The position numbers and the translations under genes are program-made. Positions 1-5,574 of a stretch of DNA of 5,574 bases are shown here, piece by piece. Numbering within the stretch: position 1 is the first letter of the stretch; every line of letters starts with the position of its first letter. The notes under the pieces are model-generated. The model saw only the letters and a program-made list of their open reading frames with translations. It ran no database searches and was not told where the DNA came from. This DNA comes from Cytophagales bacterium (GTDB taxonomy: Bacteria > Bacteroidota > Bacteroidia > Cytophagales > Cyclobacteriaceae): positions 1 to 5,574 of the forward strand of contig DPLR01000205.1 in NCBI GenBank assembly GCA_003541895.1, written 5' to 3'.

Positions 1-478
1 CGGTAAAGCCGGTGATCTGGCCGCGGCGAGCGCGGGCGTACAGACCTTTTACATCGCGCTGCTCACAAATTTCCAAAGGCGTATCTACGAATATTTCGAT
101 ATAGTTTTCTACGCCCACAATTTGCTTGGTGGTTTCGCGGTTCGACCGAAAGGGTGAAATGAAAGCGGCAATCACAATCACACCTGAATCGAGCATGAGT
201 TTAGGCACTTCGGCAATGCGCCTAATATTTTCAATACGGTCAGCTTCAGAAAAGGTAAGGTCTTTATTCAAGCCTACACGAAGCGTGTCGCCATCGAGCA
301 AATACACTTTATAACCTTTCTCGAAAAGTAGTCCTTCTAAATGCACAGCCAGGGTGGACTTACCGGAACCGGAGAGTCCGGTGAACCAAATCAACTGAGG
401 CACTTGATTGAATGAAGTGATTCGTTGCTCACGTGAAACTTTTGACTTTACAGGATATAATTCTTTTAAATGCTCCAT
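1..478 (-). CDS. cysC: Adenylylsulfate (APS) kinase CysC, 3' end cut by the window edge
   Basis: APS kinase phosphorylates adenosine 5'-phosphosulfate with ATP to give PAPS, in the cytoplasm. The first 159 residues are visible; the family is usually about 200 residues, so roughly the last 40 lie beyond the left edge. Reading from the ATG at 478, I see the P-loop GLSGSGKST (34-42), LDGD (61-64), the family signature FSEADRIENIRRIAEV (76-91), FISPFR (106-111) with Ser108 matching the serine phosphorylated in the E. coli enzyme, and a C-terminal stretch CEQRDVKGLYARARRGQ (138-154). No sulfurylase domain precedes it, so it is a stand-alone kinase and not a CysNC fusion. The start ATG shares its A with the stop codon of the upstream permease (TGATG), which supports this start and suggests translational coupling. 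Small oddities are DGDT where DGDN is usual (Thr65) and Pro92 where Ala is common. The remaining motifs are intact, so I expect an active enzyme. The family assignment is secure from the motifs. Whether its PAPS serves cysteine synthesis or polysaccharide sulfation is inference. Confidence 0.96.
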   Translation of the reverse strand, partial: MEHLKELYPVKSKVSREQRITSFNQVPQLIWFTGLSGSGKSTLAVHLEGLLFEKGYKVYLLDGDTLRVGLNKDLTFSEADRIENIRRIAEVPKLMLDSGVIVIAAFISPFRSNRETTKQIVGVENYIEIFVDTPLEICEQRDVKGLYARARRGQITGFT

Positions 479-480
479 CA
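476..480 (-). other. One-base stop/start overlap (TGATG) joining permease and cysC
   Basis: Read on the minus strand, the permease stop TGA (480-478) and the cysC start ATG (478-476) share one A. The bases just upstream (minus-strand ttatcatttg) contain no Shine-Dalgarno-like AGGAGG, so cysC translation probably depends on ribosomes finishing the permease gene. The overlap is seen directly; the coupling is inferred. Confidence 0.7.
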
Positions 481-2238
481 CAAATGATAATAGGTCGAAA
501 TAAATGAAACGCAAATTACGGTGTACAAAACTGTAAAAGGAAAGCCAACTTTGAAAAAGTCTTTAAACGAGTAACCACCGGGGCCATACACCATCAAATT
601 GCATTGATAACCAAAGGGCGTCATGAAGTCACCGGAAGCTGCAAAAGCGGTAGCTACAAAAAAAGGAGCGTAGTCCAAATGCATTTGCGCGGCCACCGAC
701 ATGGCAATAGGAAAAACCAAAGCAATGGTTGCTGTATTTGTAATGAATGCAGTAAGTAACGTGGTCACCACAAACAGTGAAGTCAATACGGCAACAGGTC
801 CAAAGCCTTTCGATACGCTGATCAGTGCATTGGCAATCAATAAAGCCGTTCCTGTTTTTTCAAGAGCCGTGCCAATTGCCAACGAAGCCACAAGCACCAT
901 GAGCAAGCTAAGATCAATTTCGGTCTTCAGTTCGCTGATGTTGAGCACACGTACCATGACCATGGCCGCAACCAACGCCAATGAAACGCTGAACAGAGGG
1001 AAGAGGCCAACGATACCTGAAATCAACAAGAGTATTGAAAGGATGCCGAACCAGTGTTGCATCACACTTTTTTTTGAATTGAGCCTGGTAGGAACAGAAA
1101 TAAAAAATAAATCGCTTTGCTTGGTACTGCTCCACTCTTGACCATCGCTCAACAGCAATAAAAAATCTCCTCCATTCAATTTCATCTCCCCTACTTTGCC
1201 CGATACCAATTTGCCATCGCGGTGAATCGCAATAATGGAGGCATTGTATCTTCTTCTGAAATCAGAATCTTTGATGCGCCTGCCAATCAACTCAGAGTTA
1301 GCCGGCACCACTGCTTCAGCAAAATTGAATTCACCTTCCGTTCCTAAATCACGTTGCTTGGGAATTTGCAATCCATTGTCTTCTTTGATCAATTTGTAAA
1401 TCGACTGTTTGTTTCCGGAGAAGAAAAGAAAATCATTTTCCTGCAATTCCATTTCAGGTGAAACCGGTGAAATTACTTCATCGTTACGGAGGATTTCAAT
1501 TAAGAAAACATCTTTCAAATTACGTAGGCCAGCCTCTTTGATAGTTTTGCCAATCAATTTTGAGCCTGTAAAAACTTCCGTCTCAACAATGTATTCTTTT
1601 ACATTTTGGCGCAGTGCTTCTATCTGATCTTCGTGTTTAGGCAGTAGGTTGAATCCGATGAAGTATAAATAGATCCAGCCAGCGATGGTCACCATGATCC
1701 CCAAAAAAAGAAAATCAGTAAACGTGAGTAAGGGGAGATTGTATTGCTGAATCAACCCATTGAGAACAAGGTTCGCTGAAGTGCCAATTACCGTGATCAT
1801 GCCTCCTAAAATGGTGGCGAAGGACAAGGGCATTAAAAATTTGGAAGCGGGGTTTCCCGTACGATCAGCCCAGTCTTTTACGTACGGAATCATAAACGCC
1901 ACGATCGGGGTATTGTTTAGAAATGCAGAGATCGATGAAACAAATAGCATCATCCGCATCAAAAATCGTTTGGGCGTCAACTTCACATTAAACAAACTGG
2001 AAAACAGATCGCCTCCATAGATGGCACGAATACCGGCCGTGACCAACATCAATAAAAAGATCAGGATGATTTGCTCATTGGACAAACCTTTCAACAAATC
2101 ACTGGGCGTGATTGCACCAATTAACAATAGCGCAAGAGCAGCAATAAAAAAAGTTAACGATGGATTGAGGAACCCTTTGTATAAGGAGACTATCAACAAC
2201 ACGATAATAATAAGAACAAGTGTTTGCAACAATTCCAT
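478..2238 (-). CDS. SLC13/DASS-family permease with two RCK_C (TrkA-C) domains, probable sulfate importer
   Basis: This 586-residue inner-membrane protein has two hydrophobic halves around a soluble middle. The N-terminal half (about 3-195) holds several membrane spans, the motif LNNTPIVAFMIP (107-118) and GTSANLVLNGL (152-162). The C-terminal half (about 396-584) repeats the plan with ITNTATIALVFP (499-510) and TPFGYQCNLMVYGPGGY (540-556). These paired Asn-Thr and TPxGYQ hairpin motifs are typical of the SLC13/DASS fold. Between the halves (about 216-290 and 304-382) lie two tandem soluble repeats, each with a 'G..I...' start (LIGKTIKEAGLR; LIGRRIKDSDFR) and an acidic or gly-rich end (ENDFLFFSG; GGDFLLLLS), matching RCK_C/TrkA-C regulatory domains. 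Members with this architecture are often annotated as sodium/sulfate symporters or citrate-type carriers. The overlap with cysC makes sulfate the likeliest substrate, but the sequence alone does not fix it. The gene starts 39 nt after gmd stops, with no Shine-Dalgarno sequence or clear promoter in the gap. Family confidence is high and substrate confidence moderate. Confidence 0.9.
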   Translation of the reverse strand: MELLQTLVLIIIVLLIVSLYKGFLNPSLTFFIAALALLLIGAITPSDLLKGLSNEQIILIFLLMLVTAGIRAIYGGDLFSSLFNVKLTPKRFLMRMMLFVSSISAFLNNTPIVAFMIPYVKDWADRTGNPASKFLMPLSFATILGGMITVIGTSANLVLNGLIQQYNLPLLTFTDFLFLGIMVTIAGWIYLYFIGFNLLPKHEDQIEALRQNVKEYIVETEVFTGSKLIGKTIKEAGLRNLKDVFLIEILRNDEVISPVSPEMELQENDFLFFSGNKQSIYKLIKEDNGLQIPKQRDLGTEGEFNFAEAVVPANSELIGRRIKDSDFRRRYNASIIAIHRDGKLVSGKVGEMKLNGGDFLLLLSDGQEWSSTKQSDLFFISVPTRLNSKKSVMQHWFGILSILLLISGIVGLFPLFSVSLALVAAMVMVRVLNISELKTEIDLSLLMVLVASLAIGTALEKTGTALLIANALISVSKGFGPVAVLTSLFVVTTLLTAFITNTATIALVFPIAMSVAAQMHLDYAPFFVATAFAASGDFMTPFGYQCNLMVYGPGGYSFKDFFKVGFPFTVLYTVICVSFISTYYHL

Positions 2239-2277
2239 CGCGTGGTATTTCGATAGCTAAATTCTTTTGGGTGTTAA

Positions 2278-3405
2278 CTACTCTGACTGCATGAAAACTT
2301 TATGCCCAGCGCTCAGCAAATCAAGATCGCGCTTAAAGAGTTCTACATCGGCATGCACCATTTCTTTAACGAGCATGGGCAAATCGTATTTAGGTTGCCA
2401 CTTCAATTTTTCTTTTGCTTTGGTAGCATCGCCAATCAGCAAATCAACTTCCGTTGGCCTGAAATAATTTTTATCAATGGCTACCAGCACATCGCCCGGT
2501 TTTGGAACGCTGGAATTAGCCGGAGCACTATTTGAATCGATGGATACCAAGACAGCTTTCTCTTCACTTCCTTTTCCTTCGAAAGTAAGGGTGTAGCCGA
2601 CCTCGGCAAACGCCATCCGAATAAAATCGCGAACTGTGGTGGTTTTACCGGTGGCAATAACAAAGTCATCGGGCTCCTCTTGTTGTAAGATCAGCCACAT
2701 AGCTTCCACAAAATCTTTGGCATGGCCCCAATCTCGTTTCGCATCGAGATTACCGATGTATAATTTTTTTTCTAAGCCCAAGGCAATTTTAGCAACCGCG
2801 CGTGTGATTTTGCGGGTAACAAAAGTTTCTCCGCGAAGTGGTGACTCGTGGTTAAATAAAATTCCGTTGGAAGCGAAAAGATTGTAGGCCTCACGGTAGT
2901 TCACGGTAATCCAATAGGCATACAACTTCGCGACCGCATAAGGTGATCGCGGGTAAAATGGAGTCTTCTCATTCTGCGGAACAGCCTGTACCAAACCATA
3001 GAGCTCTGAAGTAGAAGCCTGATAGATTTTCGATTTTTTAGACAGCCCAAGCATCTTCACTGCTTCAAGGATGCGGAGTGTACCGATACCATCGGCATTG
3101 GCGGTATATTCAGGTGTATCAAAACTCACCTTCACATGGCTCATCGCAGCAAGATTGTATATTTCATCGGGCTGTGTCTCCTGAATGATGCGTATGAGGT
3201 TAGTTGAATCGGTCAAGTCACCATAATGCAATTTTAAGCGCTGATTCTTTTCGTGTGGATCTTGGTATAAGTGATCGATGCGATCGGTGTTAAACAAAGA
3301 AGATCTTCGTTTGATCCCGTGCACGAAATAACCTTTGTCGAGTAACAACTCTGTTAAATAGGCTCCATCTTGTCCGGTGATACCGGTGATCAATGCGGTT
3401 TTCAT
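2278..3405 (-). CDS. gmd: GDP-mannose 4,6-dehydratase
   Basis: The enzyme removes water from GDP-D-mannose to give GDP-4-keto-6-deoxy-D-mannose, using bound NADP+, in the cytoplasm. It is the first step of GDP-L-fucose synthesis. The 375-residue length matches the family (E. coli Gmd is about 373). It is an extended SDR with the nucleotide-binding GITGQDG (Gly8, Gly11, Gly14) and the NADP-selecting IKRRSS (31-36). The catalytic set is Thr132 and Glu134 in STSELYG, with Tyr156 and Lys160 in SPYAVAK. Family-specific blocks are [18 protein letters not shown] (185-202) and [19 protein letters not shown] (219-237). The C-terminal block [21 protein letters not shown] (314-334) binds the GDP-sugar and supports the substrate call. 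The ATG start gives the usual [15 protein letters not shown]-terminus. It begins 8 nt after the fcl stop, which places the two pathway enzymes in one transcript; the order fcl-gmd is reversed from the E. coli colanic acid cluster. No frameshift or missing catalytic residue is seen. The product could also feed GDP-rhamnose or GDP-perosamine, but the adjacent fcl points to fucose. Confidence 0.98.
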   Translation of the reverse strand: MKTALITGITGQDGAYLTELLLDKGYFVHGIKRRSSLFNTDRIDHLYQDPHEKNQRLKLHYGDLTDSTNLIRIIQETQPDEIYNLAAMSHVKVSFDTPEYTANADGIGTLRILEAVKMLGLSKKSKIYQASTSELYGLVQAVPQNEKTPFYPRSPYAVAKLYAYWITVNYREAYNLFASNGILFNHESPLRGETFVTRKITRAVAKIALGLEKKLYIGNLDAKRDWGHAKDFVEAMWLILQQEEPDDFVIATGKTTTVRDFIRMAFAEVGYTLTFEGKGSEEKAVLVSIDSNSAPANSSVPKPGDVLVAIDKNYFRPTEVDLLIGDATKAKEKLKWQPKYDLPMLVKEMVHADVELFKRDLDLLSAGHKVFMQSE

Positions 3406-3413
3406 TAATATAA

Positions 3414-4346
3414 TTATGCTTTAGCGCGTTGTAAAAAATCCTGATACGAGAGTTTAATTCCTTCTTTCAAATTCGTTTTATGTTTCCAGCCAAGCGAATG
3501 TATTTTTGAAACGTCCATCAACTTTCTTGGAGTTCCGTCTGGCTTGGACAAATCATTCTTGATGGCTCCAGCGTATCCCACAATATCCGCAACCATGGTG
3601 GCCAGTTCCTGAATCGACACATCCGTTCCAGTACCCACGTTGATGATCTCAGGAGAATTGTATTCTTTCATTAGAAAAACACACGCTTCCGCGAGATCAT
3701 CTGCGAATAAAAATTCTCTTCGCGGAGTGCCCGTGCCCCAAATGATCACCTCCGATTGATTATTCATTTTAGCTTCGTGGAACCTTCGGATAAGTGCTGG
3801 CAACACGTGCGAATTGCTCGGGTGATAATTGTCTCCAAATCCATAGAGGTTGGAAGGCATAACACTGATAAAATTGTCATTGAATTGCTCGCGAAAAGAC
3901 TGGCACATTTTGATGCCGGCAATTTTGGCTACGGCATAGGCATCGTTGGTTTCTTCAAGGGCTCCTGTCAGCAATGATTCTTCTTTGATGGGCTGCTCAG
4001 CAAACTTGGGGTAAATGCATGACGAGCCAAGGAGCATCAATTTTTTTACCCCATGATCGTGGGCCGCTTTAATTACATTGGCTTCGATCATCAGGTTGTC
4101 ATAAATGAAATCGCCTTTGAATTTACTGTTGGCTAAAATGCCCCCTACTCTGGCAGCCGCCAGAAAAACATATTCTGGTTTTTCATTCTCAAAAAATGAA
4201 TTGACAGCGACTTGATTGCGAAGATCAAGTTCAGCTGAAGTTCTACCAATAATTTGAGTATACCCTGCTATAGCGAGCGTCCTTGAAATAGCAGATCCTA
4301 CCATGCCCCGATGCCCCGCTACAAATATTTTAGATTGCTTTTGCAT
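3414..4346 (-). CDS. fcl: GDP-L-fucose synthase (GDP-4-keto-6-deoxymannose 3,5-epimerase/4-reductase)
   Basis: This bifunctional cytoplasmic enzyme epimerises GDP-4-keto-6-deoxy-D-mannose at C3 and C5 and reduces C4 with NADPH, giving GDP-L-fucose (also called wcaG). It is a short-chain dehydrogenase of 310 residues from the ATG at 4346. Motifs are the Rossmann GHRGMVGS (11-18), AAARVGGI (63-70), LGSSCIYP (106-113), YAVAK with Tyr137 and Lys141, SNLYG (165-169) and HPSNSHVLP (175-183). Ser108, Cys110, Tyr137, Lys141 and His180 correspond with a one-residue shift to E. coli Ser107, Cys109, Tyr136, Lys140 and His179, so both the reductase and the epimerase residues are present. A GTG two codons upstream (4352) is also in frame. 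I prefer the ATG because [14 protein letters not shown] lines up with the E. coli N-terminus. It starts 28 nt after the kinase gene stops and ends 8 nt before gmd, which makes its substrate. Function is secure and only the exact start is uncertain. Confidence 0.97.
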   Translation of the reverse strand: MQKQSKIFVAGHRGMVGSAISRTLAIAGYTQIIGRTSAELDLRNQVAVNSFFENEKPEYVFLAAARVGGILANSKFKGDFIYDNLMIEANVIKAAHDHGVKKLMLLGSSCIYPKFAEQPIKEESLLTGALEETNDAYAVAKIAGIKMCQSFREQFNDNFISVMPSNLYGFGDNYHPSNSHVLPALIRRFHEAKMNNQSEVIIWGTGTPRREFLFADDLAEACVFLMKEYNSPEIINVGTGTDVSIQELATMVADIVGYAGAIKNDLSKPDGTPRKLMDVSKIHSLGWKHKTNLKEGIKLSYQDFLQRAKA

Positions 4347-4374
4347 TTCCACTAATACGTTCAGTCATGCGAGA

Positions 4375-5574
4375 TTATTCTGTGTAATAGCCATCACCTG
4401 TTTTCTTCCTACCGTATCTATAGCCATATCCGTAGCCGTAGCCATAGCCAAGTCCGGTTTTTGAAATATCATTTAGTACGATGCTAATATTTTTGAGTTT
4501 ATCTGTTGAGTAATACCCCTGGATCTCCTGCAGGAACGCGCGCTGTGTGTAGTTCTGACGCACCACAAAAATGGTATGGTCAACGTGCTTTGCCAAAACG
4601 AAAGCATCGGTAACTATAGATAAAGGCGGGGTGTCGATGATGACGTAATCATAAATCTGCAAAGCCTCCTGCAGCAACGCTTCCATACGCCCAGACAGCA
4701 GCAGTTCAGAGGGGTTAGGTGGTACCGGCCCTCCACTGATGAGGTCGAGGTTTTCTACGGAGGTGCGCTGCACAATTTCTGTGAATGAATTAAGTTGACT
4801 GAGGTAGCCACTCAGGCCGCGTTGATTTTCAAGGTTGAAATCAGGATATAATTTGGGCTTCCGCATATCTGCGCCAATGATCAAGGTTCGCCTGCCCGAC
4901 ATCGCAAAGACAGAGGCAAGATTGATGGTAGAAAATGTTTTGCCCTCGCCACTGACGGAGCTGCTGACCATAAATACTTTTTTCAATTGATTGCCTGTGA
5001 AAAAATTCAGGTTTGAACGTATCGCCCGGAAGGATTCAGCCACAGCTGATTTTGGTTTCTCTACCGCTGCCAGGTTGGTCTTTAATTTGTGATGCCAGAT
5101 GCCACCCACAAACGGAATGCGGGTAATCTTTTCAATGTCTTCCTTCGACTGTATTTTTTGGTTGAGTACTTCAAGCAAGGTGATTAACCCAATCGGAAGA
5201 GATAGTCCCAGAAACAAGAATATGACATAATTGCGAGTAACACTTGGTGAGATGAGCGCTCCCTGCATGGGGGGATTGACAACAGAAATACTGGAAATAT
5301 TAGAAACTTTTGTAATAGACGCTTCCGACAATTTCTGTAGTAAGAACATATGGAGACTTTGCAGCAACGAATAACTACGTTGAACGGCAATAAACTCCTT
5401 TAACTCGGTCGGTAATTGATCTATCTGCTTTTCCAATTCTGCAATTTGCTTGTTCAACTCCTCCATCTTAATGTGATCTGCCACGCGCAATTCATTAATG
5501 GCGGCAATCATATATCCTTTTAGTTCTTCAATCTTCCTCACACCACCTTGAACGATTCGGGTTTCATTCACTCC
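4375..5574 (-). CDS. Wzc-type polysaccharide co-polymerase/tyrosine autokinase, 5' end cut by the window edge
   Basis: The reading frame stays open to the right edge, so only the C-terminal 399 residues are visible; relatives are about 700-800 residues. The GTG at 5571 is just the first in-frame start-like codon and not the true start. In order: a charged coiled coil (about 35-60) from the periplasmic Wzz-like region; a Pro-containing stretch (VNPPMQG, about 99-105) leading to the second membrane span (about 115-135); then a cytoplasmic BY-kinase domain. The kinase has the oligomerisation motif ExxRxxR (Glu180, Arg183, Arg186), Walker A VSGEGKT (207-213), Walker A' LIIGADMRK (231-239) and Walker B VIIDTPP (311-317). 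The tail is a Gly-Tyr run ending GYYTE, with eight Tyr in the last 23 residues; such clusters are autophosphorylated in trans in Wzc and CapB. Walker A' carries Gly where the usual first Asp stands. Proteins of this type sit in the inner membrane and set chain length and export of capsule or exopolysaccharide, cycling between phosphorylated and dephosphorylated states. The gene heads the visible cluster, 28 nt before fcl. Confidence 0.95.
   Translation of the reverse strand, partial: GVNETRIVQGGVRKIEELKGYMIAAINELRVADHIKMEELNKQIAELEKQIDQLPTELKEFIAVQRSYSLLQSLHMFLLQKLSEASITKVSNISSISVVNPPMQGALISPSVTRNYVIFLFLGLSLPIGLITLLEVLNQKIQSKEDIEKITRIPFVGGIWHHKLKTNLAAVEKPKSAVAESFRAIRSNLNFFTGNQLKKVFMVSSSVSGEGKTFSTINLASVFAMSGRRTLIIGADMRKPKLYPDFNLENQRGLSGYLSQLNSFTEIVQRTSVENLDLISGGPVPPNPSELLLSGRMEALLQEALQIYDYVIIDTPPLSIVTDAFVLAKHVDHTIFVVRQNYTQRAFLQEIQGYYSTDKLKNISIVLNDISKTGLGYGYGYGYGYRYGRKKTGDGYYTE
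4415..4450 (-). repeat. Imperfect hexanucleotide repeat coding the Gly-Tyr tail of the kinase
   Basis: On the plus strand the units are tatcta, tagcca, tatccg, tagccg, tagcca and tagcca, so six units of six bases. On the coding strand each reads as a Tyr codon with a Gly codon (one unit has Arg). The repeat lies in frame, so gain or loss of a unit would change the number of tail tyrosines without a frameshift. Third-base differences between units reduce but do not rule out slippage. Confidence 0.8.

Noticed and set aside
126..314. Plus-strand open frame of 62 codons near the left edge
   Set aside because: It is antisense to cysC, whose conserved motifs fully explain this stretch.
701..1141. 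Plus-strand open frame of 146 codons opposite the permease
   Set aside because: It lies wholly antisense to a membrane protein with clear SLC13 motifs, has no recognisable domain, and its composition is what the complement of a hydrophobic coding region gives.
2021..2260. Plus-strand open frame across the permease start and the gmd-permease gap
   Set aside because: It is mostly the complement of the permease N-terminal coding sequence and has no family features.
2239..2277. Possible promoter or terminator in the 39-nt gmd-permease gap
   Set aside because: I see no stem-loop with a T run and no good match to a Bacteroidetes -33/-7 promoter (TTG ... TAnnTTTG). The gap is small enough for read-through.
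2833..2850. SPLRGE in Gmd where the E. coli enzyme has SPRRGE
   Set aside because: Leu at this position is, to my knowledge, common in other bacterial Gmd proteins and the catalytic residues are intact, so it is not a sign of altered function.
5184..5390. Minus-strand open frame of 68 codons within the kinase gene
   Set aside because: It is an out-of-frame shadow of the kinase coding region. The kinase frame carries the coiled coil, membrane span and kinase motifs without interruption.

Overview
The window is a compact, single-direction gene cluster. Five genes all read on the minus strand, so transcription runs from the right edge to the left edge. The proteins resemble those of Bacteroidetes, perhaps a Cytophagia-type marine or soil lineage. 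The reasons are the fused Wzz/BY-kinase with a Gly-Tyr tail, the SLC13 permease carrying RCK_C domains beside cysC, the moderate GC content, and start codons without clear Shine-Dalgarno sequences. This assignment is inferred by eye and not by search.

In order of transcription the genes are: (1) the 3' part of a polysaccharide co-polymerase/tyrosine autokinase (Wzc type), cut by the right edge; (2) GDP-L-fucose synthase (fcl/wcaG); (3) GDP-mannose 4,6-dehydratase (gmd); (4) an SLC13/DASS-family permease with two internal RCK_C (TrkA-C) domains, probably an anion or sulfate importer; (5) the 5' part of APS kinase (cysC), cut by the left edge. The gaps are 28 nt, 8 nt and 39 nt, and the last pair overlaps by one base (TGATG). 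There is no room for other genes. I saw no terminator hairpin, tRNA, CRISPR array, insertion sequence or convincing internal promoter. No stretch above 300 bases lacks a gene.

Functionally, gmd and fcl together turn GDP-mannose into GDP-L-fucose, a donor for fucose in capsule, exopolysaccharide or O-antigen. The Wzc-type kinase controls polymerisation and export of such polymers. The permease and CysC belong to sulfate uptake and activation: CysC makes PAPS, the sulfate donor for sulfotransferases as well as for reductive assimilation. Their apparent co-transcription with fucose and export genes allows the hypothesis that this locus feeds a fucose-containing, possibly sulfated, exopolysaccharide. 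The alternative is that a housekeeping sulfate-assimilation operon simply abuts a polysaccharide locus. The sequences outside both edges would decide this. All five genes belong to known families, and I do not see an undescribed system here.
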